Shown: positions 33,051-41,397 of the stretch, in pieces
Numbering within the stretch: position 1 is the stretch's first letter
Layout of the letters: every line of letters begins with the position of its first letter
Source of the DNA: Rhodospirillum sp047263945
GTDB taxonomy: Bacteria; Pseudomonadota; Alphaproteobacteria; Rhodospirillales; Rhodospirillaceae
Length of the DNA: 64,000 nucleotides
Assembly (NCBI RefSeq): GCF_047263945.1
Contig: NZ_JBLAVB010000018.1
Span: 1-64,000 of the forward strand
Direction of reading: 5' to 3'
The notes under the pieces: generated by a model
Database searches by the model: none
What the model was told of the DNA's origin: nothing
Seen by the model: only the letters and a program-made list of their open reading frames with translations
Made by a program: the position numbers and the translations under genes

Positions 33051-35861
33051 ATGACCAGCCCCCCAACGGTGGACCCTCGGGACTATCTACCCAGCCTCGC
33101 GCCGACGCCCTACATGGCCCCACCGGGCTATGATGAACTGATGACGCCAGAGGGTGTCACCCGGGACCGCTGGCGTCCCTTCATGCAGATGTACGAAAAC
33201 TTGCCTGAGGGCGAGATGGAACGCCGCTGGGAGCGGGGAGAGCGCCTGATCCGGGATTCCGGCATGACCTATACGATCTACGGCGCCCCGGACGGCCATG
33301 GCCGTCCCTGGAGCCTGGATCCCATTCCCATGCTGGTCGAGGCAAAGGAATGGCGCTTCATCGAACGGGCGCTGATCCAGCGGGCGACCCTGTTCAACGC
33401 CATCCTCGCTGACCTCTATGGACCGCGCCACCTGCTCAACGAGGGGCAAATTCCCCCGGCCCTGGTCCACGCCAATCCGGGTTTCCTGCGTCCCATGCAT
33501 GGGGCCAAGCCCAAGGATGGCATTTTTCTGCATTTCTACGCCGCCGATCTGGCGCGCTCCCCCGATGGGCAATGGTGGGTGGTCAACGACCGGACCGAAG
33601 CCCCCTCCGGCGCCGGATATGCCCTGGAAAACCGGTTGATCATCAGCCGAATCCTTCCGGAGTTCACCCGGTCCATCAACGTCCACCGCCTCGCGCCCTT
33701 CTTCATGAAGCTACGGGAGAGCCTGACGGCGCTTGCCCCCCGGCCCATCGACAACCCCCGGGTGGTGGTTTGGACGCCGGGTCCCTACAACGAGACCCAT
33801 TACGAACATGTCTACCTCGCCCGGTATCTGGGTCTGACCCTGGTGGAAGGGGAAGACATGACCGCCCGGGACGGGCGCATCTACCTGAAAACCCTGGAAG
33901 GCCTCAAACAGATCGACGTGATCATCCGGCGCAACGACGGTGCCTTCTGTGATCCCCTGGAACTGCGCGGCGATTCGGCCTTGGGCGTACCCGGGATGGT
34001 GGAGGCCGTTCACGCGGGCAATGTGACGTTGGCCAATGCCCTGGGCTCCCGTCTGGTCGAAGCCCCCGCCTTCATGCCCTTCATGCCCGCCCTGTGTCGT
34101 CGCCTGCTGGGGGCCAATCTGGTCATGCCCTCGGTCGCCACTTGGTGGTGTGGACAGGAACGGGAGGCCGCCTATGTTCTCGACAACCTGGACCGTCTGG
34201 CCATGCGTCCGGCTTTCCAGGCCAACGTTGGCTTCACCCGGGGCGCCCTGCTGACCGAGGAGGGGCGGGACAAGCTACGGGACTCCATCCGTGCCCGGCC
34301 CTGGACCTTCGTCGGACAGGAGGATGTCCCCCTCTCCTCTGCTCCGGTCTGGGTCGACGGCAAACTGCACCCCCGCTCCATGCTGATGCGTGTCCATGTG
34401 GCCGCCCATGAGGGCGGTTACATGGTCATGCCCGGTGGACTGACCCGGGTAGCCCCGGATTCCATGTCAGAACCGGGCCGGGTCTCCATGCAGCTGGGTG
34501 GCGGCAGCAAGGACACCTGGGTGTTGTCCGAATCCCCCGTGGCCCCGGTGACCCTGATCCGCGCCGGGCAGGAGATTCCCTGCCGCGGGTCCCGCGACCT
34601 GCCCTCAAGGGTGGCAGATAACACCTATTGGCTGGGCCGCAACGCCGAGCGCAGCGAAGACACCGCCCGGCTACTGCGCAAGGCCCTGATCCTGGCCATG
34701 GAAAACGGCTACGGCGGGCCGGAGCTGGGCCTCGTCCTCTCCGTTTTCGCCCTGTTGGGTCAAACGAAAATCGAGCAGGATTTCGGCGCCCCCGAGGTCC
34801 AGGAAGCCGTTCTGCGCGATCTGCTGACGCTGAATGCCGATCCCGATGGGGTCTTCGGCCTGTCTTCGACCCTGATCAGTCTGCGACGCACGACGACGGC
34901 GGTGCGGGACCGTCTATCCAATGATACCTGGCGCGCCATTTCCCTGCTGACCAACGACCCGCTGACCAAGCCCCCCAAGGACGTTCCCCTCGACCTGGAA
35001 GCCCAACGCAGTCAGGTGGACGGCCTGATCATGACCCTATTGGGCCTGGATGGTCTGGCCCTGGAGAATATGACCCGGGGCCTGGGCTGGCGCTTTCTGG
35101 ACATCGGGCGCCGCATGGAACGGGCCATCCATACCCTGGACCTGCTGACCGGCCTTCTGATGGTAGATGATCGGGATATCGGACCGGGTCTGGACGTCAT
35201 TCTGGACATCTCCGACTCCTCCATGACCTACCGGTCGCGCTACCTGTCCCTACCGACCTTGGCGCCGGCACTGGACATCCTGATCTGCGATGAGAGCAAC
35301 CCACGGTCCCTGGCCTACCAGTTGGTTCGCCTGCGCGAGCATATGGACAAACTGGGCACCGACCCCTCCTTCTCCCCACCCAGCGAGGAACAACGGCTGA
35401 TCGGCCCCCTGGCGGCCCGGGTCACCGCCCTTGACCCAACGCGCGTGACCCTGGGCGAGGCCACGGATGATTTGGAAGCCCTCTCGGGTCTGCTGTACGA
35501 CCTGCGCGCGGGGCTGGGCAGCTTGGCCCATGCCTTGACCCTGCATTTCTTCGCCCATGCCGTGGAGACCCGCCCCGAATTGGCCGGACATCCGGATCTG
35601 GAAGTGGCCAAGGCCGCCCAGGACGCAGACCGTCGGCCAGAAATGCTCTCCGCCGAGCCAGAGGAAGACGCAGAGGAGGCCAACCAAGAGGAGCGGTTGG
35701 CCGCTGAATCCAACCTGGTGGAAATGGGTCCAGGCCAACCGACGCCTTCGGACCCGCGAAAGCCTGCCCAGGCGGAGGAGGAACAAGGTGCCTCCCAAGC
35801 CCAAGATCAAGATCAAGATCAAGCCGAGGCCACTGCCCCCTCCGGAGATCGGACCCCATGA
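33051..35861 (+). CDS. Circularly permuted ATP-grasp / alpha-E fusion protein
   Basis: A 936-residue fusion. Residues about 50-490 form a circularly permuted ATP-grasp amidoligase (DUF404/DUF407 type): RDSGMTYTIYG, FYAADLARSPDGQWWVVNDRTEAPSG, VVWTPGPYNETHYEHVYLARYLG and RNDGAFCDPLELRGDS. Residues about 510-835 are the alpha-E domain, beginning ADNTYWLGRNAERSEDTARLLRKAL. The last 95 residues are a disordered acidic tail with a QDQDQDQ run. In many bacteria these two domains are separate genes. The ATG at 33051 follows GGAG. It overlaps the transglutaminase gene by 4 nt. It probably makes or attaches an amide or peptide bond; the substrate is unknown. Confidence 0.88.
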   Translation: MTSPPTVDPRDYLPSLAPTPYMAPPGYDELMTPEGVTRDRWRPFMQMYENLPEGEMERRWERGERLIRDSGMTYTIYGAPDGHGRPWSLDPIPMLVEAKEWRFIERALIQRATLFNAILADLYGPRHLLNEGQIPPALVHANPGFLRPMHGAKPKDGIFLHFYAADLARSPDGQWWVVNDRTEAPSGAGYALENRLIISRILPEFTRSINVHRLAPFFMKLRESLTALAPRPIDNPRVVVWTPGPYNETHYEHVYLARYLGLTLVEGEDMTARDGRIYLKTLEGLKQIDVIIRRNDGAFCDPLELRGDSALGVPGMVEAVHAGNVTLANALGSRLVEAPAFMPFMPALCRRLLGANLVMPSVATWWCGQEREAAYVLDNLDRLAMRPAFQANVGFTRGALLTEEGRDKLRDSIRARPWTFVGQEDVPLSSAPVWVDGKLHPRSMLMRVHVAAHEGGYMVMPGGLTRVAPDSMSEPGRVSMQLGGGSKDTWVLSESPVAPVTLIRAGQEIPCRGSRDLPSRVADNTYWLGRNAERSEDTARLLRKALILAMENGYGGPELGLVLSVFALLGQTKIEQDFGAPEVQEAVLRDLLTLNADPDGVFGLSSTLISLRRTTTAVRDRLSNDTWRAISLLTNDPLTKPPKDVPLDLEAQRSQVDGLIMTLLGLDGLALENMTRGLGWRFLDIGRRMERAIHTLDLLTGLLMVDDRDIGPGLDVILDISDSSMTYRSRYLSLPTLAPALDILICDESNPRSLAYQLVRLREHMDKLGTDPSFSPPSEEQRLIGPLAARVTALDPTRVTLGEATDDLEALSGLLYDLRAGLGSLAHALTLHFFAHAVETRPELAGHPDLEVAKAAQDADRRPEMLSAEPEEDAEEANQEERLAAESNLVEMGPGQPTPSDPRKPAQAEEEQGASQAQDQDQDQAEATAPSGDRTP

Positions 35862-36856
35862 CCCTCCCCCCCGAGTCCAGCACTCCCCCATCCACCCCTC
35901 CGGCCCCTACGCCGGTCACTTACGACGTGGAACATGTGACCGCCTACAAGTATTCCAGATCGGTAACGGTTTCCCACCAAAGCGCCCACCTGCGTCCCCG
36001 AAGCTTTGCGACCCAACAGGTTCTGTCGACCCATTTGCGAGCGAGCCCCCTGCCCCAGATGCGATCGGAGCGACAGGATTACTTCGGCAATACGGTCACC
36101 AGCTTTTCCCTGTCCGAGCCCCATGACAGCCTGACCGTGATATCCGAGTGTCAAGTCAAGGTCATCCCCCCGCCCCGCCCCGATGCCAGCCGCACCCCGC
36201 CCTGGGAGACGGTTGCGCTGCGCCTGCGCGAGGGGTTCGGCGCCGATACCCTGGACGCCTGTCAGGTGCTGTACGACAGCCCCCATGTGGTCACCACGTC
36301 CAATATCCGCGATTACGCCAAGGACTCCTTCCCCGCCGAGCGTCCCATCCTGGAGGGGGCACTGGAACTGACAAGCCGCATCCACCGCGACTTCACCTAT
36401 GATCCCACGGCAACCACCATTGCCACCCCCCTGCAGGAGGTTCTGGCCAAGCGTCGAGGGGTTTGCCAAGACTTTGCACACCTGCAGATCGCCTGCCTTC
36501 GCTCCCTGGGACTGGCCGCCCGCTATGTCAGCGGCTATGTGCTGACCCATGTTGAGGAAAGCGGCGAGCACCTGGAGGGCGGTGACGCAAGCCATGCCTG
36601 GATATCGGTCTTCGTACCTTGTCCCCAGGCACCGAATGGCGGTTGGGTGGATCTGGATCCGACCAACGACAAGATGATCACGCGCGAACATGTGACCGTC
36701 GCCTGGGGGCGGGATTTCGAGGATGTCAGCCCCATCAAGGGGGTGATGCTTGGCGGCGGGGCCCAAACCATCGATGTGTCTGTGACATTGCGCCCCACGG
36801 GGCGGAGCATCACCCGTCTTGAGCCCCCGCTGACCGACGCCACAGCGGCGCCGTGA
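35858..36856 (+). CDS. Transglutaminase-like cysteine peptidase family protein
   Basis: A 332-residue bacterial transglutaminase-like protein. An N-terminal beta domain (TYDVEHVTAYKYSRSVTVSHQSAHLRPR) precedes a transglutaminase core with the catalytic triad: Cys at about 203 (KRRGVCQDFAHLQ), His at about 245 (DASHAWISVF) and Asp at about 267 (GWVDLDPTND). The C-terminus ends with GVMLGGGAQTIDVSVTLRP, typical for this family. These proteins are regularly encoded with ATP-grasp/alpha-E amidoligases and may hydrolyse or transfer amide bonds. Start and stop overlap its neighbours by 4 nt on both sides, so the three genes are tightly coupled. Confidence 0.92.
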   Translation: MTLPPESSTPPSTPPAPTPVTYDVEHVTAYKYSRSVTVSHQSAHLRPRSFATQQVLSTHLRASPLPQMRSERQDYFGNTVTSFSLSEPHDSLTVISECQVKVIPPPRPDASRTPPWETVALRLREGFGADTLDACQVLYDSPHVVTTSNIRDYAKDSFPAERPILEGALELTSRIHRDFTYDPTATTIATPLQEVLAKRRGVCQDFAHLQIACLRSLGLAARYVSGYVLTHVEESGEHLEGGDASHAWISVFVPCPQAPNGGWVDLDPTNDKMITREHVTVAWGRDFEDVSPIKGVMLGGGAQTIDVSVTLRPTGRSITRLEPPLTDATAAP

Positions 36857-38295
36857 TGAGGGGCCTCGCCGGTCCGGTTCTGCTCATCGCCGTCTTGCTG
36901 ACCCTGGCGGTGGAGTTGGGTGCGCCCAGGTCCCTGGACTGGGGAACTCTGGGTGCTCTCGTCGTCTTTCTACTGCTGGTCTGGCCCCGCACCCGACGCT
37001 CGGGGCGGACCTTCGTCTGGCTTTGCTTGGGTCTATCGAGCTACGCACTCTGGTCCGGCGCCCTGTCCGCTGACGACCTGCGCGGTGCCATCCACCGGGT
37101 CGGCTTCATCTGCGCGCTCTTCACCGCCTTTGGCATGCTCAGGGAGGCGGCGGCCACCTCCTGCGTTGTGCGACGCTGCGGCCTGTTTCTCTCCCGCCGC
37201 AAGCCGGGCTGGCGCTATATCGCCCTGAATCTGGGGGGGCAGTTGTTCGGCATCATCCTGAACTTCGGCGTCATCCCCCTGCTCGGTGCCATGGTGACCG
37301 AAGGAACGCGGGACGCCGACAGGCCGGAGAAGGACGCCGACCGCGCCCGCCGGGCCGCCATACGACGTCTGCGCATGGTCCAGGCCGTGAACCGGGGCTT
37401 TTCCACCACCCTCGCCTGGTCTCCGCTGACCGTCAGCCAAGCGGTCATCCTCACCGCCCTGCCCAGTTTGACCTGGGAAGAGGAAATCCCCTGGCTGCTG
37501 ATCCTGGCTGCGGCCTTCACCCTTGTGGGCTGGACCCTGGACCGAATCGCCCGGGCCCGCTTCAAGGTCGGGCCGCCACTTCCCGACAGCAAAGAGGAAG
37601 AAGAGGGGTCCTGGGCCCTGGTGCTGCCGATTCTCGCCCTGGTGGTCGGCCTGTTGGGCCTGGGGCTGGGACTCAGCCGCCTCATCGACGCCCGTCTGGT
37701 GGTCTCAGTCATGCTCATGATCCCCTTGGTCGCCGCAGGCTGGCTGTTCACCCAATCGAGAGCGGACAGGGGCCTGGGTCGGGCCATCGCCGAGACGGGC
37801 CATCGCCTGGGACTGCATGTCCGCGACACCTTCCCGGCCTATCACCACGAGTTGGCCATCGTCGGTTCTGCGGCCTTCCTGGGGGTGATCGTCTCGGCCT
37901 TCATCCCCGTGGACCGAATCGTCGACCTGCTGACCCATTTGAACATGCCCGCTTGGGTACCCTTGACCCTGGTGCCCTGGCTGGCCCTTCTGGGGGGGCA
38001 GTTGGGTATGAGCCCTGTCCTCTCGGTCACCCTGCTGGCTGCAGCCATGCCCGCACCGGAGGTTCTGGGCCTGCCCCCGGCTCTGATGGCCGTCTCCTAT
38101 GCCGGAGCTTGGGGGCTGGTTGCCGCCTCCTCCCCCTTCACGGCCTCGGTCCTGATTGCCTCAGGCATCGCCCATTCCAAGGTTTTTCGGATCACCCCCC
38201 TGGGCTTTGGCGTCAAGTACAATGGTGCATTCGTCGGGATATGTGGCCTGCTGCTGAGCGCATACGTGGCTTTTTTAGCCCAAATCATGACGTAA
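36853..38295 (+). CDS. Polytopic membrane protein of unknown function
   Basis: A 480-residue integral membrane protein with about ten to twelve hydrophobic helices, starting at the very N-terminus (GPVLLIAVLLTLAVEL). Two similar blocks, QLFGIILNFGVIPLLGAM near residue 130 and LGGQLGMSPVLSVTLLAAAMPAPEVLG near 375, are reminiscent of ion-coupled carboxylate transporters of the TRAP/DctM or CitM fold, but I do not recognise a named family. The ATGA overlap with the transglutaminase gene strongly implies a shared role, for example exporting the product of the amidoligase. Confidence 0.75.
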   Translation: MMRGLAGPVLLIAVLLTLAVELGAPRSLDWGTLGALVVFLLLVWPRTRRSGRTFVWLCLGLSSYALWSGALSADDLRGAIHRVGFICALFTAFGMLREAAATSCVVRRCGLFLSRRKPGWRYIALNLGGQLFGIILNFGVIPLLGAMVTEGTRDADRPEKDADRARRAAIRRLRMVQAVNRGFSTTLAWSPLTVSQAVILTALPSLTWEEEIPWLLILAAAFTLVGWTLDRIARARFKVGPPLPDSKEEEEGSWALVLPILALVVGLLGLGLGLSRLIDARLVVSVMLMIPLVAAGWLFTQSRADRGLGRAIAETGHRLGLHVRDTFPAYHHELAIVGSAAFLGVIVSAFIPVDRIVDLLTHLNMPAWVPLTLVPWLALLGGQLGMSPVLSVTLLAAAMPAPEVLGLPPALMAVSYAGAWGLVAASSPFTASVLIASGIAHSKVFRITPLGFGVKYNGAFVGICGLLLSAYVAFLAQIMT

Positions 38296-38447
38296 GTGCA
38301 GTTTCGCAGCGGAGATCTTGATGTTGCCCTGGTCTATGGCCTATAAACAAAGGGCGGGGAGGAGACAGGCAATTCTTGCACCCCGCGACGGAACCAACCT
38401 AGCCAGGGTTGGCCGTTCCAGGGAACGACCATGTCGAGGACAAGTCC

Positions 38448-38951
38448 ATGAATGAGCTCACCCCGGCCAGTGAAAGCCGCTCCTTGACCACCGTTCCGGC
38501 TGGTGGCGCCATCGCCACCTCAGACGAACAGGTCTTCGTTACCATCTACGTGGAGAAGCAACTCTTCGGCATCCCCGTAGAGCAGGTGCAAGATATCCTG
38601 ATCCCCGAAAAGATCGCCCGCATCCCCCTGGCCCCCCCCGAAGTGGCCGGTGCCATCAACCTGCGAGGCCGCATCGTCACCGTAATTGATGTGCGCAAGC
38701 GTCTCGGCCTGAAAGCCAAGAAGGGAGGCGGCAATATCATGTGCGTGACCGTGGAGCAGGGGAACGAGCTCTACAGCCTGATGGTAGACTCCGTCGGCAA
38801 CGTGCAGAATTTAGACGTTGCCCGAATCGAACCCAACCCCACGACCCTGGACGCCCGCTGGCGATCCATCTCAACGGGCGTCGTTCGCCTGGACGGGGAA
38901 CTGTTGGTGGTGTTGGACGTGGACACCTTCCTGGCTTTCAATCCGAACTGA
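38448..38951 (+). CDS. cheW: Chemotaxis coupling protein CheW
   Basis: A 167-residue CheW. After a 35-residue variable N-terminus, the core starts DEQVFVTIYVEKQLFGIPVEQVQDIL, followed by IARIPLAPPEVAGAINLRGRIVTVIDVRKRLGL, the receptor/CheA-contact region, and ends VVRLDGELLVVLDVDTFL. It would link chemoreceptors to CheA. No other che gene is nearby, so it is probably an orphan that serves a cluster elsewhere or a specialised signalling array. GAGGA at 38436-38440 precedes the ATG at 38448. A clear terminator follows. Confidence 0.92.
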   Translation: MNELTPASESRSLTTVPAGGAIATSDEQVFVTIYVEKQLFGIPVEQVQDILIPEKIARIPLAPPEVAGAINLRGRIVTVIDVRKRLGLKAKKGGGNIMCVTVEQGNELYSLMVDSVGNVQNLDVARIEPNPTTLDARWRSISTGVVRLDGELLVVLDVDTFLAFNPN

Positions 38952-38981
38952 CCCGCTGCCCCATTGGGCAAGCGGAAGACC

Positions 38982-39017
38982 AAGGCGCGCGATCATCCGG
39001 TCTCGCGCCTTTTTTAA
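38982..39017 (+). terminator. Terminator after cheW
   Basis: AAGGCGCGCGA (38982-38992) pairs, with one mismatch, with TCTCGCGCCTT, leaving an 8-nt loop, and is followed by a run of six T. This is a classic rho-independent terminator that isolates cheW. Confidence 0.85.
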
Positions 39018-39124
39018 CGTTCACTCCCATATCGGGAAAAAACACTTAAAAATATATTTTATCGAAAAAAGCCCTAATAGAGATTACCTTCAAACCGGGT
39101 GATCACTTTCTATGGAGGGGCGAC

Positions 39125-39991
39125 ATGAGCTTCGCGATTCTCGACGTGGCCATTGGCCTGATTTTCACATTCTTAACCCTGAGCTTGATGGCCACCGTCT
39201 GTCAGGAATTGCTTGCTCAGACCTTCCAACTCCGGGGCAAGACCCTATGGGCTTTTCTCGCCAAACTGCTGGGTGGGGTTGATTCCGACCTGACCAAGGC
39301 CCTTCGCGACCATCCCCGGATCAACACCCTGACAGCGGGCAACCGCTTGCCGGAGGCGATCCCCGCAACCACCTTCGCCAAGGCCTTGGCGGAGATGATG
39401 GCCGATCCGGATAAGCAGGCCATTGCCCTGCAAGGCCCCCTGGCTCCCTTCCTCAAGCCCTATTTGGATGACTTGTCCAAATTCCAGGAGGAAATGACCC
39501 AATGGTACAACCAAACCATGACCTCGGTCTCAAGCTGGTATGCCTCCAAGGCGAAACTCTTCCTGTTCCTGATTGGCTTTGCCCTGTCTGCGGCCCTGAA
39601 CGTCAGCGCTCTATCGGTAGGTGAAGCGCTTTGGGTCAACAAGGACCTGCGCGACATCATCACCGCCCAAGCGGAAAGCTACACTCAAGGCCACCAGAAT
39701 GGCCCCGAGAAACCACTGGTGAAAATGGAAACCGTCGAAGAGCTGCGAAGCAGCCTGGAAAGCCTGAATCTTCCCATCGGATGGGAAAACAAGGACTTAG
39801 ATGAATTCTGGGAGAATTGGACCTGGCTCCATCTCACCGTGGGATGGCTGCTGACAGCCCTGGCTGCCTCCCTGGGCAGTCAGTTCTGGTATGAGTCCCT
39901 GCGCCGATTGGTGGCCCTGCGCACAGGGCTGGGCAATGGCAAGAGCCAATCAGCCCAAACGCCCGCCTCGACTCCACCGACCCAAAACTAA
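39125..39991 (+). CDS. Hypothetical membrane protein
   Basis: A 288-residue protein with three hydrophobic segments: residues 5-27 (ILDVAIGLIFTFLTLSLMATV), 143-165 (LFLFLIGFALSAALNVSALSV) and 233-252 (HLTVGWLLTALAASLGSQF). A long soluble middle part (30-140) is mostly charged and helical. The C-terminus is a short Ser/Thr/Pro tail. I do not recognise a family. GGAGGGG lies before the ATG at 39125. The upstream gap is AT-rich (AAAATATATTTTATCG at 39049-39064), unusual for this genome, and probably holds its promoter. Confidence 0.7.
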   Translation: MSFAILDVAIGLIFTFLTLSLMATVCQELLAQTFQLRGKTLWAFLAKLLGGVDSDLTKALRDHPRINTLTAGNRLPEAIPATTFAKALAEMMADPDKQAIALQGPLAPFLKPYLDDLSKFQEEMTQWYNQTMTSVSSWYASKAKLFLFLIGFALSAALNVSALSVGEALWVNKDLRDIITAQAESYTQGHQNGPEKPLVKMETVEELRSSLESLNLPIGWENKDLDEFWENWTWLHLTVGWLLTALAASLGSQFWYESLRRLVALRTGLGNGKSQSAQTPASTPPTQN

Positions 39992-40084
39992 AGTCGCGGT
40001 CCAGAGACCGTTAAAAAAACCGTCCCCCTCCCACGCCCATGGTATCGTGAGCCTGCAATCGCTTCGCAAAAAAGGAGGCGTGGG

Positions 40085-41149
40085 ATGCAGGAGGAGGCAT
40101 TCAACTGGAATGGGTCCGGAGCATCGGCACCAACCGATGGAAGCCCTTCGGCGACCGGACCCGGTCGAAGCCATTCGACGGATTGGCCCGGTCGAAGCCA
40201 TTCGACGGATTGGGACGAAGTTCAGGAATTCTGTAAGACCGTTTACATGCCCTACCGTGTCCGGCCGCTGGAGCCCCTATCCCGCCCTGACGCGACGATG
40301 TTTTCGGCCAAGGCCGGTCGCGTGACCATGACGCGGTTCTCCTATGGCACGGGCATTCATCTGGACCAATTCGACCCGGACGCGGGAAACATCCTTGTCC
40401 TGACCACACTGCGCGGCGCCCTGAACCACAAGTACGACAGCCACCCCACGACCACCCGCGCGGGGGAAAGCCTGGTGGTGGATTGCTCCCGGACAGACTA
40501 TTGGCTGGACGGCGATCCAGACCACATGCAGGTCAATCTGACCATTCCCCATCGGGTCATGGAGGAAACCGCCGAACGGTGGTTCAGTTTTGTCCCCGAC
40601 GACCGACTTTGGACCCGACGACTTAAATTCGGCGGCCCCCACTCGCCCTGGCTCAGACTCCTTGAATACGCCGCCCAGGCCCTGAACAGACTGACTCCCA
40701 TGCCCGGAGACGGGGTTTTGGGGCGCCATCTCGAGGAGATCATCTGCCTTGAGCTTCTGCGCGAATGGGCCGCCGGGGCGGGCATTCACCTGGACCAGGG
40801 AGCGCGGACCGCCGCCCCGTCCTACGTACGTCGCGCCGAGGAGATTTTGGAAGCGGAAGCGCGCGAGGCCCCCACCATCGGCGAGGTGGCACGGCGCGTG
40901 GGTGTTTCGGCCCGTACCCTATCGGGTGGCTTCCGTCGCTTCCGCGGCATCACGCCAAGGGACTTCCTCGCAGCGCGCAGGCTCGAGGGGTTGCGCGCCG
41001 ATCTGGAGACAGCGCCTGCGGACCGGACCATCGCCCATATCGCCTCGGACTGGGGGTTCACGAACTTCGGCGCATTGGCCGGACTGTACCGCGAGCGTTA
41101 CGGCGAATTGCCCTCCCATACCCGAGCCCGGGCCCGTGCTGTTCGATAA
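40085..41149 (+). CDS. AraC-family transcriptional regulator with repeat N-terminus
   Basis: A 354-residue AraC regulator. The sensing domain covers about 70-230 (MFSAKAGRVTMTRFSYGTGIHLDQF...); the two-HTH DNA-binding domain is at 245-345 (TIGEVARRVGVSARTLSGGFRRFRGITPRDFLAARRLEGLRADL). The first 45 residues are Ser/Gly/Thr-rich and contain a perfect nine-residue repeat, PGRSHSTDW twice, from a 27-bp DNA duplication. AAGGAGG sits 7 nt before the ATG at 40085, which argues that this odd N-terminus is translated. It probably regulates the serine hydrolase gene downstream. Confidence 0.85.
   Translation: MQEEAFNWNGSGASAPTDGSPSATGPGRSHSTDWPGRSHSTDWDEVQEFCKTVYMPYRVRPLEPLSRPDATMFSAKAGRVTMTRFSYGTGIHLDQFDPDAGNILVLTTLRGALNHKYDSHPTTTRAGESLVVDCSRTDYWLDGDPDHMQVNLTIPHRVMEETAERWFSFVPDDRLWTRRLKFGGPHSPWLRLLEYAAQALNRLTPMPGDGVLGRHLEEIICLELLREWAAGAGIHLDQGARTAAPSYVRRAEEILEAEAREAPTIGEVARRVGVSARTLSGGFRRFRGITPRDFLAARRLEGLRADLETAPADRTIAHIASDWGFTNFGALAGLYRERYGELPSHTRARARAVR
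40160..40213 (+). repeat. Perfect 27-bp tandem duplication
   Basis: Two identical 27-bp units (40160-40186 and 40187-40213; each starts CCCGGTCGAAG and ends ACGGATTGG) lie inside the AraC gene. A degenerate third unit is visible just before (TGGAAGCCCTTCGGCGACCGG, 40138-40158). The frame is kept. Each unit also holds a TTCGAnnnnTTCGA-like inverted pattern (TCGAAGCCATTCGA). Confidence 0.9.
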
Positions 41150-41261
41150 GGGCAGCGAAAAGCGGTGCCCCGGCGCCGTATTCTTCCGAAGCCGGACAGG
41201 GCGCACCGATCCAGGACAGACGTCCTTAGCGAGACACCCCAAGCTTCGCAAAACAAAAGCC

Positions 41262-41385
41262 TAGAGTATTCCGAGATCAAGTTGGGTCGCTTTGCGACCA
41301 AACTTGGCCTCGAAGATACTCTAAAACTTATAGAATGAGAGTGAAATGGGGCCAGTTTGTTCCAAGCTGATCCCATTTCCCTCTA
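41262..41385 (+). repeat. 124-nt palindromic MITE-like repeat, copy D
   Basis: Reverse complement of copy A with about four differences over 124 nt, so these two are the most recent copies. Ends TAGAG and CTCTA. The palindromic half covers 41262-41324, with the loop core GGTCGC-ttt-GCGACC near 41286-41300. It ends 12 nt before the serine hydrolase ATG, so the hydrolase's ribosome-binding site (GGGAGG) directly abuts the element. Confidence 0.9.
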
Positions 41386-41397
41386 AGGGAGGACACA

